Numbered from the stretch's first letter, positions 1 through 8,232 are shown. The stretch is DNA of 64,000 nt from Jidongwangia harbinensis (GCF_020216025.1 NZ_JAIWNC010000012.1:186001-250000), one strand, 5' to 3'. Notes: generated by a model from the sequence alone, not told the origin. A program made the numbers and translations.

Positions 1-56
1 TTGCAGCGGATCAGGGCCATCGTGCCAGTCTCGACGATGCGTACCCGGGTGGCCAC
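1..56 (-). CDS. possible 5' end of a divergent gene (partial)
   Basis: Read on the minus strand from a GTG at 56, this edge stays open for 18 codons and begins V-A-T-R-V-R-I-V-E-T-G. That composition looks protein-like, and the reading runs off the window. No ribosome binding site is visible before the GTG, and 18 codons are too few to name a family. It would be transcribed divergently from the gene starting at 132. It may simply be chance openness in G+C-rich DNA. Confidence 0.25.
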   Translation of the reverse strand, partial: MATRVRIVETGTMALIRC

Positions 57-62
57 AGCGGG

Positions 63-91
63 TTGGGAATGTCGTACCCGTCGATTAGAAT
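63..91 (+). promoter_or_regulatory. candidate sigma-70-type promoter
   Basis: TTGGGA (63-68) and TAGAAT (86-91) are separated by 17 bp, matching the main vegetative promoter pattern. They lie in an AT-rich patch that stands out from the surroundings. The -10 overlaps an inverted repeat, ATTAG-N10-CTAAT (85-104), which could be a regulator site. Transcription would start near 98, upstream of the ribosome binding site at 121-127, which supports translation from 132. Confidence 0.5.
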
Positions 92-131
92 GTATGTACT
101 AATACCGCCTCTGACCTGCGGGGGAGATCAC

Positions 132-779
132 GTGTCCACACCCGTCCTGCCTGTCGTTCCTCCCTACGCCACGATGCTCGGGTTCACTCGTTATGTCGCC
201 CGCACCGGCCCCGCCAAGGCCACGTTCGTCGGCGGCCTGCGCCGCCAGCGCGAACGCCGTTCCGGCTTCAACCCGCACGGCCAGCTCGTCAAGGCCCTCA
301 AGGCGGACATCGCGTTCCGCACCGGCGGCAGCTACCTGGCCGCCGTCCCCGAGCTGGTGAAGCCCCGATGGAAACCGCTCTACGAGTCGGTCAGCGCCGG
401 CGCCACGTCCTACCTGCACTCCCTGGGCGACCCGGCCCAGGTCGGCCTCGCCCAGACCCGGGACGCGCTCGCCACGGTCGGCCCTCTGGCAGTCAAGATC
501 AACCCCCACTTCGGCCTACGGTACGACGACGGCCGCCGCGAAGCCGTCCGCCTGCACTTCGACGAGGACCCGCCCACCACCGAGGCCGTCACCGCCACGC
601 TGCACCTGATGGCCCGCCACGCCGATCAGATCCTGCCCAACGCCGAACCGGTGCTGGTCGACGTCCGTCGCGGCGCCACCCACCGTCTCGACCCGGCCAC
701 CAAGACCGCCGACGTGGAGCGCTGGCTCGCCGGCGAGGCGGCCGCCTTCACCGCGATGTGGGGAACCACGGCGGCCTGA
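132..779 (+). CDS. conserved hypothetical protein, 215 aa
   Basis: I do not recognise this family. The GTG at 132 is chosen over an upstream ATG at 63 because GGGGAGA lies 4 bp before it and a good promoter (63-91) would start transcription downstream of the ATG. The product is soluble-looking, with no signal peptide or membrane helix. The N-terminal half is basic (GLRRQRERRSGFNP near residues 35-50) and the C-terminal half mixes acidic and basic residues (HFGLRYDDGRREAVRLHFDE). It stands alone and is followed by a tandem repeat and a perfect palindrome that may end transcription. Codon use and G+C at third positions look native. Confidence 0.75.
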   Translation: MSTPVLPVVPPYATMLGFTRYVARTGPAKATFVGGLRRQRERRSGFNPHGQLVKALKADIAFRTGGSYLAAVPELVKPRWKPLYESVSAGATSYLHSLGDPAQVGLAQTRDALATVGPLAVKINPHFGLRYDDGRREAVRLHFDEDPPTTEAVTATLHLMARHADQILPNAEPVLVDVRRGATHRLDPATKTADVERWLAGEAAAFTAMWGTTAA

Positions 780-817
780 CCCGCTGACGACGACCGACGG
801 TCCTTGCCGCCGGTCAC

Positions 818-902
818 CGCGGATCACCGGATCACCGCGGATCACCGGATCACCGCGGATCACCGGATCACCGCGGATCACCGGATCACCGCGGATCACC
901 GG
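818..902. repeat. 18-bp tandem repeat, about 4.7 copies
   Basis: The unit CGCGGATCACCGGATCAC repeats without change from 818, with new copies at 836, 854, 872 and a partial copy at 890. The last copy runs directly into the palindrome at 898-929. The identity of the copies suggests recent expansion. It lies in non-coding DNA just after the gene ending at 779. Confidence 0.95.
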
Positions 903-929
903 CTCCCGGGGCGCGCCCCGGGAGCCGGT
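898..929. terminator. 32-bp perfect palindrome, candidate terminator
   Basis: ACCGGCTCCCGGGGCG is followed immediately by its exact reverse complement, so RNA would form a very stable hairpin of about 14 bp with a 4-nt loop. No T-tract follows. It lies 120 bp after the gene ending at 779, so it may act as a T-less terminator of the kind common in actinomycetes. A protein-binding role is also possible. Confidence 0.45.
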
Positions 930-1124
930 CCAGCGGTGACGCTTCCTCGTGCGACGCACCGCCGGCCTCACCGCACCCGCCGGCCTCCCGCACCCGCAGG
1001 CCTCGCCCGCACCCGCCGTCGAGCACGGCGACCCCGACGCCCACCACGTCGCACCCACTCGAGCGCGGCTGCCCTGACGTGTCGCGGGGTGTCGATCACC
1101 GGCACCTCACGTCCGACCCGCCGC

Positions 1125-1290
1125 CGTGTGCACCTGAGGCAAGCTCCACGCCCCAGCCCCCCACACACCCAGCCCCGACCACCCCCGTGGGGACCTACGG
1201 CACGCTCCACGCCCCAGCCCCCCACACGCTCAGCTTCGATTACCCCCGTGGGGACCTGGGACCTGATCCGCGCCCCAGTTCCCCGCACTC
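1125..1290. repeat. 61-bp-period tandem repeat, 2-3 units (array C)
   Basis: CGTG starts of matching units fall at 1125, 1186 and 1247, exactly 61 bp apart. The block CGTGGGGACCTACGGCACGC is followed by TCCACGCCCCAGCCCCCCAC in each unit, and the third unit decays after about 45 bp. The CGTG...GGCAC.CTCC...CCCC core aligns at roughly two thirds identity with the array at 49634-50240, which has the same period. I therefore treat it as one family with the arrays at 8509 and 49634. Confidence 0.75.
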
Positions 1291-1329
1291 GGCCGTTCCC
1301 CGCACTCGGCCGTTCCCCGCACTCGGCAG
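1279..1329. repeat. 17-bp tandem triplicate
   Basis: TTCCCCGCACTCGGCCG occurs at 1279, 1296 and 1313, with the last copy ending in CAG rather than CCG. It overlaps the decayed third unit of the 61-bp repeat. It is not in a gene, and its period is not a multiple of three. Confidence 0.9.
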
Positions 1330-1600
1330 CCGGGTCGCGTCGCCGGCACCTGTGCCGAGTTCGATGATCGACGCTCGTTTCCCGCCGTCCTCGGGTGAAC
1401 CAGCGGCCAGCACCGCACCACGTCTCCCCACGCACCACCCAGGCATCCGGTCGGCGTCGCGGATGCGCTCTTCGGCTGGGTCGGCCGGCCGAATCGGCAG
1501 GATTTTTCCGGGTTTCGGCGCGGGAACCGCTTAGGTGCAGACCGGTTGCGACGATGTCTCTCGGTGTAAGCGGGGGAACAACGTCGGGGGGCGTTCGGTC

Positions 1601-2581
1601 ATGCAGGCAATCACTCGGATCGCGGGAAACACGGCTCTGGCGCTGCTGGGCGCGGCGGCCGGGATGCTGTTCCAGCCGGCTCCGGCCGGGGCTGCGACGC
1701 CGAGCCTGCCGAGCCTGGTCGCGTACGTGCGGGGCGGGGACGTCTACGTCAGCAAGGGTGCCACCGAGAAGCGGCTGACCACCGGCGGTGGGCACTCCCG
1801 GCCGCGCTGGTCGGCGAACGGTAAGCAGCTTGTCCTGCTCAAGGGCGGCCAGCTGTGGACCATGAAGGCGGACGGCACCGCCAAGCGGCGGCTCACCACC
1901 CGCGCGGCGTCGGGTGCGTCCTGGTCGCCGGACGGCAAGTGGATCGCGTTCGCCTCGCTGTCGTGCACCGGCGGGCCGGGCGTCTACCGGATCTCCACGA
2001 GCACGCCGAACGCCTTTCCCGAGGTGCTCTTTCCGAGCGAATGCCGCGGCGAGGAACTGCCGGCCGAGCCGGCGGTGACCCCGGCCCAGGTGGGGACGCT
2101 GAGCGACCGGCTGCGGTACGACGACGCGGTGGCCTGGTCGCCGGACGGCACCAGGGTGGCGTTCCGCGGCGGCATCTGCGAGTCGGTCTACGACGCCTGC
2201 CTGAGCATTGGCCGGGTGGACACGGGCGACGAGAAGACGGCGGCCGCGTACGGCGGTGGCAGCCTGCAGAACTCCGGTTTCGCGGTGGTTCCGTGCTGGA
2301 GTGCGGACGGCACCAAGCTGTCCTGGACGGCGTACCAGGAGGGTGAGACCGCGGCCGACGACCGGCCGGTGCACCTGGTCGAGTATGACGTGGCGACCGG
2401 CGCGAAGCGGACCGTGGGCGGCGCGCTGGACCGGGAGATGGCGTACGTGGACGCGAAGCGCGGCGTGGCGACCGGCCAGTACCGGGGCGGGTCCTGGGTG
2501 ATGGTGGTGAGCCTGACCAACGGCTCCCGGGCGCCGTTCCGCTCGGGGTCGCAGCCCAGCGTGCAGCCGCTGGTGAAGTAG
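1601..2581 (+). CDS. secreted TolB/WD40-like beta-propeller protein, 326 aa
   Basis: The product is probably exported and folds as a beta-propeller of the PD40/TolB type. The ATG at 1601 gives a typical Sec signal (Q-A-I-T-R, hydrophobic core NTALALLGAAAGML, likely cleavage after PAGA near residue 32). Propeller motifs of the form W-S-x-(D/N)-G-(K/T)-x-(L/I/V) recur: RWSANGKQLVLL, SWSPDGKWIAFAS, AWSPDGTRVAFRGG and CWSADGTKLSWTA. Such proteins usually bind partner proteins or cell-envelope components, and no catalytic residues are evident. It stands alone between a repeat-rich gene-free region and trmB, with a strong hairpin after its stop. Confidence 0.85.
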   Translation: MQAITRIAGNTALALLGAAAGMLFQPAPAGAATPSLPSLVAYVRGGDVYVSKGATEKRLTTGGGHSRPRWSANGKQLVLLKGGQLWTMKADGTAKRRLTTRAASGASWSPDGKWIAFASLSCTGGPGVYRISTSTPNAFPEVLFPSECRGEELPAEPAVTPAQVGTLSDRLRYDDAVAWSPDGTRVAFRGGICESVYDACLSIGRVDTGDEKTAAAYGGGSLQNSGFAVVPCWSADGTKLSWTAYQEGETAADDRPVHLVEYDVATGAKRTVGGALDREMAYVDAKRGVATGQYRGGSWVMVVSLTNGSRAPFRSGSQPSVQPLVK

Positions 2582-2599
2582 CGACGGGGAACACTGTGC

Positions 2600-2632
2600 G
2601 CGGCGCCGGTCGGCGAAGTCGACCGGCGCCGC
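2600..2632 (+). terminator. hairpin after the propeller gene
   Basis: GCGGCGCCGGTCG (2600-2612) and its exact complement (2620-2632) form a 13-bp stem with a 7-nt loop, 19 bp after the stop at 2581 and 18 bp before the trmB start. No T-run follows, so it may be a T-less terminator separating the two genes or an attenuating hairpin. Confidence 0.5.
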
Positions 2633-2650
2633 CGTATCGTGGGCGGCGCC

Positions 2651-3598
2651 ATGACGGAGACCGACACCGCGCGCCCGATCCGCACGTTCCATCCGCGGCG
2701 GGGCCGGATGAGCGCACGCCACGCCGGCGCGCTGGACCGGCTGTGGCCGACGCACGGCGTGACGGTGACCGACGGCGACCGCACCCCGCTCGACCTGGCG
2801 GCGCTGTTCGGCCGGGAGGCGCCTCGGGTGCTGGAGATCGGCTTCGGCATGGGCGACGTCACGGCGGCGATGGCGGCTGCCGACCCGGGGCGCGACTACC
2901 TGGCGGTGGAGGTGCACACGCCCGGCATCGGCAACCTGCTCGCGCTGGTCGAGGAGCAGAATCTCGATAACGTACGGGTGGCGCACGGTGACGCGATGGA
3001 ACTGGTGCACCGGCTCGCCCCGGGCAGCCTGGACGCGGTGCACGTGTTCTTCCCGGATCCGTGGCCGAAGGCGCGGCACCACAAGCGGCGGCTGATCCGG
3101 CCGGCCCACGTGGCGCTGCTGCGTGACCGGCTGCGGTCCGGCGGGGTGCTGCACTGCGCGACCGACTGGCCGGACTACGCGGAGTCGATGGCCGAGACGC
3201 TGGCGGCCGACCCGGGCCTGCACCGGGTGCACCCGAAGCCGGCGTCAACCCAGCCGGCACCCGCAGCGCGAACGGGACCAGCAGCGCAACCGACACCCGC
3301 AGCGCAGCCGGCACCGGCGGCGCAAACGGGACCGGCAGCGCAACCGACACCCGCGGCGCAGCCGGCACCCGCGGCGCAAACGGGACCGGCAGCGCAACCG
3401 GCACCCGCGGCGCAGCCGGCACCCACGGCGCCACCGGACACCACCGGGCAGGCGGACACCACCGGGCAGACGGCAACCGCGGCGCGGGCGGGACGCGCAG
3501 GGCGGATGGGGGCCGTGGGACGGCCGGAGACCAAGTTCGAGCGGCGTGGGCGGGACGCCGGCCGGCCGATCACTGACCTGATCTTCCGGCGCGCTTGA
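2651..3598 (+). CDS. trmB: tRNA (guanine-N7-)-methyltransferase with repeat insertion
   Basis: TrmB methylates N7 of guanosine 46 in tRNA using S-adenosylmethionine. The SAM-binding stretch VLEIGFGMGDVTAAMA (near residues 58-73), the acidic end of the next strand (DYLAVEVH), the HVFFPDPWPKARHHKRRL block and the C-terminal TKFERRG...DLIFRRA signature are all present. The ATG at 2651 is preferred to a GTG at 2639. The enzyme is 315 aa, longer than usual, because about 85 low-complexity residues (roughly 205-290) separate the catalytic domain from the conserved TKFE motif (residue 294 on). Inside them are three copies of an 18-residue Pro/Ala/Gln/Thr repeat. Confidence 0.93.
   Translation: MTETDTARPIRTFHPRRGRMSARHAGALDRLWPTHGVTVTDGDRTPLDLAALFGREAPRVLEIGFGMGDVTAAMAAADPGRDYLAVEVHTPGIGNLLALVEEQNLDNVRVAHGDAMELVHRLAPGSLDAVHVFFPDPWPKARHHKRRLIRPAHVALLRDRLRSGGVLHCATDWPDYAESMAETLAADPGLHRVHPKPASTQPAPAARTGPAAQPTPAAQPAPAAQTGPAAQPTPAAQPAPAAQTGPAAQPAPAAQPAPTAPPDTTGQADTTGQTATAARAGRAGRMGAVGRPETKFERRGRDAGRPITDLIFRRA
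3272..3433 (+). repeat. 54-bp in-frame tandem repeat inside trmB, 3 copies
   Basis: Three units start at 3272, 3326 and 3380, each encoding TGPAAQ(P)(T/A)PAAQPAPAAQ-like 18-residue blocks. Third-position differences are few, which points to recent duplication. The period is a multiple of three, so frame is kept and the essential C-terminal TKFE motif remains in phase. A smaller repeat, DTTGQ-A-DTTGQ, follows at about 3436-3470. Confidence 0.93.
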
Positions 3599-3682
3599 GC
3601 TGCGCGGTGGCCGGCTCCGGTCGTACCCTTTCGTTTCGCGTTTTTCCCGCTTTCCCGGCTTTAGGCTGTATCGGGAGGTCGG

Positions 3683-5770
3683 ATGCGGCGAGAAGACCCC
3701 GGCGCCGGCGCCGGGCAGGCGGGAAGCCCGTCTGACGCCCCGGCCGACGATCTCCCGCTGCACCCGGTGCGCGACGGCAGCGGACGCGGCGGCGTGCTCG
3801 CCCACGGCGCCGCCGACCAGCTCGCCGCGCTCGTGGCCCGGGCCGCCCGCGCGCCCGCCGGACTGATCCAGGTGGTCGACGGCGATCGGTTGCGCCGGTA
3901 CGGCGGGTGGGGACCGGTCCTGCCGTGGGAGGAGGTCGCCGACACCCCGATCCGGGACTGTCTGTCCGGCGCCGTGCTGGCCACCGGCGCACCGTTGTTG
4001 ATCGCGGATCTGCGCACCGACCCCCGGGTGCCGGCCCGCTCCCCCATCCGGGGGCGCGGGGTGCCCGGGTCGTACCTTGCCCATCCGGTGCGCGACGACG
4101 AGGGCGCGGTGATCGGCACGTGCTGCGCGGTCGACGTGGTGCCGCGGGAGTGGACCCCGGGCGAGGTGGCGGCGGTGGCCGAGGCGGCGCAGGTCAGCGC
4201 GCTGTTGATCCGCGAGCAGGTGGCCCGGCACGAGGTGGACCGGCAGCGGCGGTTCCTGGACGCGGTGCTGGACAGCCTGCACGACGGGGTGACCGCGTGC
4301 GATGCCGACGGCCGGATTCTGCTGGTGAACCGGCGCATGCAGGAACTCTGGGGGGACGCGTCGGCCACGGTGGACGATCAGGCCGTGGAGGCCGGGCTGC
4401 GGCGGGCGTTGCGCGGCGAGACGGTACGCCACGCGGAACTGGTGCTGAACGACCCGGACCGGCGTACCCGGCACCTGCTGGTCGACGCGCAGCCGATCGT
4501 CGGGCCGGACGGGCGTACCGTCGGCGCCGTCCAGGCCGTGCAGGACGTCACCCGGCGCCGGCGGGCGGAACGCTTCCGGACATGCGAGCTGGGCGTGACC
4601 ACGGCGCTGGCCGAGGCGCCGTGCATCGAGGAGGCCGGGCCGAAGGTGCTGGAGGCGGTGGTCGGCACGCTGGACTGGGTGCACGCCGAACTGTGGCTGG
4701 TGGACGACGCCGCCGGCGTGGTGCGGTCGGCGGCGCACTGGAGCGAGCCGGGCTGGCACTCGGAGATCGCCGTTCCGGTCGAGCTCTCGTACGGTGAGGG
4801 GCTGGCCGGGCGCGCGTGGCAGGCCGACAAGCCGCTGTGGATCCGGGACGTGGGCCGCCCGCAGAGCCTCATCTCGCAGCACACCGCGACCAGCTCCCGG
4901 CTGCACACCGCGCTGGCCGTCCCGGTCCGCGCCGGGCGGCGGCCGCTCGGCGTGCTGACCGTGTTCGCGGACCGGATCGAGGATCCGGAGGACGAGATCC
5001 TCGCGCTGATGTCCGGGATCGCCGCGCACCTCGGGCAGTTCGTGGAGCAGCGCCTGGTCGAGGACCTGCAGCGGCAGCTGGCGCGCAGCAAGGACGAGTA
5101 CCTGTCGCTGGTCGGTCACGAGCTGCGTACCCCGCTGACCTCGATCAGCGCGTACACCGAACTGCTCCGGGAGCTGACCGGCGAGGAACTGGCCGCGGAA
5201 GGGCCGGCCATGCTGGAGGTGGTCGAGCGCAACGCCGTCCAGCTACGCCGGATCATCGACGAGCTGATGGAGCTGTCCGCCCTGGACACCGGGCACGCCG
5301 CGGTCTCCGCGGCACCGGTGGACGTGGCCGCGATGGTACGCGAATCCGTGGAGGCCACCCGGTCCGCGATCGCCGGGGCGCCGCTGGACCTGATCACCGA
5401 GATGCCGGACCGGCTGGTGCTCCCGGGCGACCAGCGCCGCCTGCGGCAGGTGGTGGACAACCTGCTCGGCAACGCGGTGAAGTACAGCCCGGACGGCGGC
5501 CGGATCACGGTCACCCTGCGCGCCGAGGGCGGGGCGGCCGAGCTGTCCGTGGCGGACACCGGCATCGGCGTGTCCCCGGAGGACCGCAGGGAGCTGTTCA
5601 CCCGGCTGTACCGCAGCAGCACGGTCCGCGACCGGGCCATTCCGGGCACCGGGCTGGGCCTGGCGATGAGCCGGGCGGTGGTGCAACGTCACCACGGCAC
5701 GATCGAACTCGTTGATCACGACGGACCCGGGACGACCGTGCGGGTCCGCCTCCCGCTGGGCCCGCGTTGA
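3683..5770 (+). CDS. GAF-PAS-GAF sensor histidine kinase, 695 aa
   Basis: This is a cytosolic hybrid-domain sensor kinase with no membrane helices. An N-terminal GAF-like domain (about 40-185) is followed by a PAS-like domain (about 190-300, DGVTACDADGRILLVNRRMQELWG), a second GAF domain (about 305-455) and a HisKA/HATPase core. The H-box is SLVGHELRTPLTSI with phospho-acceptor His479. The N-box is VDNLLGNAVKYSPDGG, the G1 box VADTGIGV (Asp625) and the G2 box GTGLGLAM. A GGGAGG ribosome site precedes the ATG at 3683. No response regulator is adjacent, so the partner is encoded elsewhere. The ligand is unknown; redox, light and small molecules are all possible for this architecture. Confidence 0.92.
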   Translation: MRREDPGAGAGQAGSPSDAPADDLPLHPVRDGSGRGGVLAHGAADQLAALVARAARAPAGLIQVVDGDRLRRYGGWGPVLPWEEVADTPIRDCLSGAVLATGAPLLIADLRTDPRVPARSPIRGRGVPGSYLAHPVRDDEGAVIGTCCAVDVVPREWTPGEVAAVAEAAQVSALLIREQVARHEVDRQRRFLDAVLDSLHDGVTACDADGRILLVNRRMQELWGDASATVDDQAVEAGLRRALRGETVRHAELVLNDPDRRTRHLLVDAQPIVGPDGRTVGAVQAVQDVTRRRRAERFRTCELGVTTALAEAPCIEEAGPKVLEAVVGTLDWVHAELWLVDDAAGVVRSAAHWSEPGWHSEIAVPVELSYGEGLAGRAWQADKPLWIRDVGRPQSLISQHTATSSRLHTALAVPVRAGRRPLGVLTVFADRIEDPEDEILALMSGIAAHLGQFVEQRLVEDLQRQLARSKDEYLSLVGHELRTPLTSISAYTELLRELTGEELAAEGPAMLEVVERNAVQLRRIIDELMELSALDTGHAAVSAAPVDVAAMVRESVEATRSAIAGAPLDLITEMPDRLVLPGDQRRLRQVVDNLLGNAVKYSPDGGRITVTLRAEGGAAELSVADTGIGVSPEDRRELFTRLYRSSTVRDRAIPGTGLGLAMSRAVVQRHHGTIELVDHDGPGTTVRVRLPLGPR

Positions 5771-5828
5771 CCGATCCTTCACACATGTGACCCTGGTCAC
5801 GGCGGCTCGACCAGGAAAGACTGGGGTC

Positions 5829-7232
5829 ATGACGCGCTGGACACCGGACCCGACGTTCTATCCGTCCCCCCGCGACGCGGCCACCGCACCGCCCGAGCAG
5901 CTCGCGTACATCGCCGCCTTCGACCGCGCGGCCGCGCTGCCGGACGCCATCGCGGTCGTCGACACGGACCCCGAATCGGACTCGTACGGCCGGGTGGTGG
6001 GCTGGACCGACCTGCCGCACACCGGCGACGAACTGCATCACTTCGGGTGGAACGCGTGCAGCAGCGCGCTCTGCCCGACCGCGCCGCACCCGCATGTGGA
6101 ACGCCGCTACCTGATCGTTCCCGGCCTCCGGTCGTCCCGGATCTACGTGCTGGACACCAAGGACGACCCCCGGCAGCCGCGGCTGGTCAAGGAGATCCCG
6201 GCCGCCGACCTGGCCGGCAAGGCCGGATACTCGCGGCCGCACACCATCCACTGCGGACCGGACGGCATCTACGTGTCCGCGCTGGGCGGCGGCGACACGG
6301 ACGGGCCGGGCGGCATCGCGGTGCTCGACCACACCACATTCGAGGTGCGCGGGGCGTGGGAGAACGACCGCGGCGACCAGTACCTGGCGTACGACTTCTG
6401 GTGGCACCTGACCCGGGACGTGCTGGTCAGTTCGGAGTGGGGCACGCCCAGCATGATCGAGGACGGTCTGGTGCCGGAGCTGCTGCTGGGCCGCAAATAC
6501 GGCCACCGCCTGCACTTCTGGGACCTGGCCAAGCGCACCCTCACCCAGACCGTGGACCTGGGCGACCAGTACCAGATGACGCTGGAGCTGCGGCCGGCCC
6601 ACGACCCCACCAAGGAGTACGGCTTCCTGGGCGTGGTCACCAGCGTCGAGGACCTGTCCGCCTCGGTCTGGGTGTGGCACCGGCAGAACGGCCAGTTCGC
6701 GGTCACCAAGGTGATTGACATTCCGGCCGAGCCCGCCGACGCGGACGCGCTGCCGCCGGCCCTGCAGCCGTTCGGCGCCGTACCCCCGCTGGTCACCGAC
6801 ATCGACCTCTCGGTCGACGACCGATTCCTCTACGTCTCCTGCTGGGGCACCGGCGAACTGAAGCAGTTCGACGTGACCGACCCGTTCCACCCGGTGCAGA
6901 CCGGGTCGGTGCGGCTCGGCGGCGTGGTGGGCCGGGTGCCGCACCCGTCATTCCCGGACGAGCGCCTGGCCGGCGGCCCGCAGATGGTCGAGGTCTCCCG
7001 CGACGGCAAGCGGGTGTACGTGACCAACTCGCTGTACGGGGCGTGGGACGATCAGTTCTACCCGGACGGCGTGGGCGCGTGGCTCGCCAAGATCGACGTG
7101 GACACCGAGAACGGCGGCATCACGCTGGACCCGCGGTTCTTCCCGCACGGCGACGACTTCCGCGGGCGGCGGGTACACCAGACCCGGCTGCAGGGCGGCG
7201 ACGCCTCGTCCGACTCGTACTGTTTCCCGTGA
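5829..7232 (+). CDS. selenium-binding protein SBP56 / methanethiol oxidase family, 467 aa
   Basis: The whole length matches the SBP56 (SELENBP1) family, several members of which oxidise methanethiol to formaldehyde, sulfide and hydrogen peroxide using copper. Family landmarks include HHFGWNACSSALC, whose first Cys corresponds to the selenium/thiol-linked Cys, LIVPGLRSSRIYVLD, YSRPHTIHCGPDG, EWGTPSMIEDGL, VTDIDLSVDDRFLYVSCWG and HQTRLQGGDASSDSYC near the C-terminus. AGGAAAG lies about 10 bp before the ATG at 5829. It overlaps the next gene by 4 bp (GTGA), so the membrane protein downstream is translationally coupled and likely acts with it. Substrate here is inferred from the family only. Confidence 0.92.
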   Translation: MTRWTPDPTFYPSPRDAATAPPEQLAYIAAFDRAAALPDAIAVVDTDPESDSYGRVVGWTDLPHTGDELHHFGWNACSSALCPTAPHPHVERRYLIVPGLRSSRIYVLDTKDDPRQPRLVKEIPAADLAGKAGYSRPHTIHCGPDGIYVSALGGGDTDGPGGIAVLDHTTFEVRGAWENDRGDQYLAYDFWWHLTRDVLVSSEWGTPSMIEDGLVPELLLGRKYGHRLHFWDLAKRTLTQTVDLGDQYQMTLELRPAHDPTKEYGFLGVVTSVEDLSASVWVWHRQNGQFAVTKVIDIPAEPADADALPPALQPFGAVPPLVTDIDLSVDDRFLYVSCWGTGELKQFDVTDPFHPVQTGSVRLGGVVGRVPHPSFPDERLAGGPQMVEVSRDGKRVYVTNSLYGAWDDQFYPDGVGAWLAKIDVDTENGGITLDPRFFPHGDDFRGRRVHQTRLQGGDASSDSYCFP

Positions 7233-7858
7233 GCTGGGGGCACCTCGCGGCGCTGGCCGGGCTGGGCGCGTTCCATGGGCTGAACCCGGCCATGGGCTGG
7301 CTGTTCGCGGTGGCCCGCGGCATGCAGGAACGCAGCCCGCGCGCGCTGCTGCACTCGCTGCCGCCGATCGCGGCCGGGCACCTGGCGTCGGTCGCCGTCG
7401 TGGCGGCCGTCATCGCGGCGACCCGCTCGGTGGTCGCCGGCAACGTGGTGGGCATCGCCGGCGGGCTGATCCTGGTGGGCTACGGGCTGTGGCGGCTGCT
7501 CAGCGAGCGGCACTTCCGGTGGGCCGGGATGCGGCTGTCGCTGCCCCAGCTGGCCGGCTGGTCGTTCCTGGTGTCGTCGGCGCACGGTGCCGGGCTGATG
7601 CTGCTGCCGGTGCTGGCCACCGTGCCGCCGGCCGGCGTGCACAGCGGGCACGCGGCACCGGCGACCGGCGGCCTCACCGGGCTGGCGGCGGCCGGGGTGC
7701 ACACGGTGGCGATGCTGGCGGTGATGGCGGCGTGCGCGGGGGTGGTGTACGGGTTCGTGGGGGTGAACGTGCTGCGGCGGGCCTGGTTCAACGTGGACCG
7801 GTTGTGGGCGGCGGTGATGGTGGGCGCGGGCGCGTTGACGATCGCCCTGGCCTCCTGA
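7229..7858 (+). CDS. polytopic membrane protein coupled to SBP56, 209 aa
   Basis: The GTG at 7229 overlaps the SBP56 stop (GTGA). The protein has about six hydrophobic segments and the motif GAFHGLNPAMGWLFAV near its N-terminus. That resembles the HGL-x-P-x-H/G signature of the UreH/HupE/RcnA metal-transporter-like superfamily, although the second His is missing. A second histidine cluster, SAHGAGLMLLP, sits mid-protein. Given the copper dependence known for methanethiol oxidases, a role in supplying metal or maturing the upstream protein is a reasonable inference, but nothing in the sequence proves it. A 16-bp tandem repeat begins inside its last codons. Confidence 0.82.
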   Translation: MSWGHLAALAGLGAFHGLNPAMGWLFAVARGMQERSPRALLHSLPPIAAGHLASVAVVAAVIAATRSVVAGNVVGIAGGLILVGYGLWRLLSERHFRWAGMRLSLPQLAGWSFLVSSAHGAGLMLLPVLATVPPAGVHSGHAAPATGGLTGLAAAGVHTVAMLAVMAACAGVVYGFVGVNVLRRAWFNVDRLWAAVMVGAGALTIALAS

Positions 7859-7919
7859 CCGCCTGGCCTCCTGACCGCCTGGCCTCCTGACCGCCTGGCC
7901 TCCTGACCGCCTGGCCTCC
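7847..7919. repeat. 16-bp tandem repeat overlapping a stop codon, 4.5 copies
   Basis: CTGGCCTCCTGACCGC repeats at 7847, 7863, 7879 and 7895, with a partial copy at 7911. The first copy contains the last codons and the TGA of the upstream gene, so the gene end has been duplicated into the non-coding DNA. Each copy carries a TGA, although the period of 16 shifts frame. Confidence 0.95.
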
Positions 7920-8143
7920 CCGATCCTGGAACGCGGGACGAATCTCGGAGGGCAGGGCGAGATGGTCGCAGGCGTTGTCCCGGGCGCTGGGCGCGGTCTC
8001 GTCGTCGCCTGACTGAGGTTGTGGCGAGGGAGCGAGACCGCGGCGCAACCGGGAAACCGGACGAGTCGAGTCACTCTGGCTGATGCCGACGGGCTCGGTG
8101 TCGATCCGGCAGCACACTTGGTCGGTATGCGGCTTTCGAGCGG

Positions 8144-8232
8144 TAGATCTTGGAGCCAGGGCGGATCTTGGCACGGGAACGCCTCGGGGGCCACTCCGCT
8201 CCAAGATTCGTCGGAGCCTCCAAGATCTGTGA
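8144..8232. repeat. inverted AGATCTTGG / CCAAGATCT cluster A
   Basis: GATCTTGG occurs at 8146 and 8164, and the inverted form CCAAGATT/CCAAGATC at 8201 and 8220, around a central spacer. Spacing within each arm is 18-19 bp. The right arm (CTCCAAGATTCG...CCTCCAAGATCTGTG) closely matches the inner part of cluster B at about 8975-9007, so the two are copies of one element. The whole could fold as a long hairpin or serve as a multi-site protein target. Confidence 0.8.

Larger units (their letters stand above)
780..1600. other. gene-free stretch rich in repeats
   Basis: No convincing gene lies here. Open frames exist on both strands but have no ribosome binding site and follow repeated DNA. From left to right it holds an 18-bp tandem repeat (818-902), a 32-bp perfect palindrome (898-929), two to three units of a 61-bp repeat (1125-about 1290) and a 17-bp triplicate (1279-1329). 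The part just before the gene at 1601 presumably carries its promoter, but I could not pick one with confidence. Confidence 0.6.
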
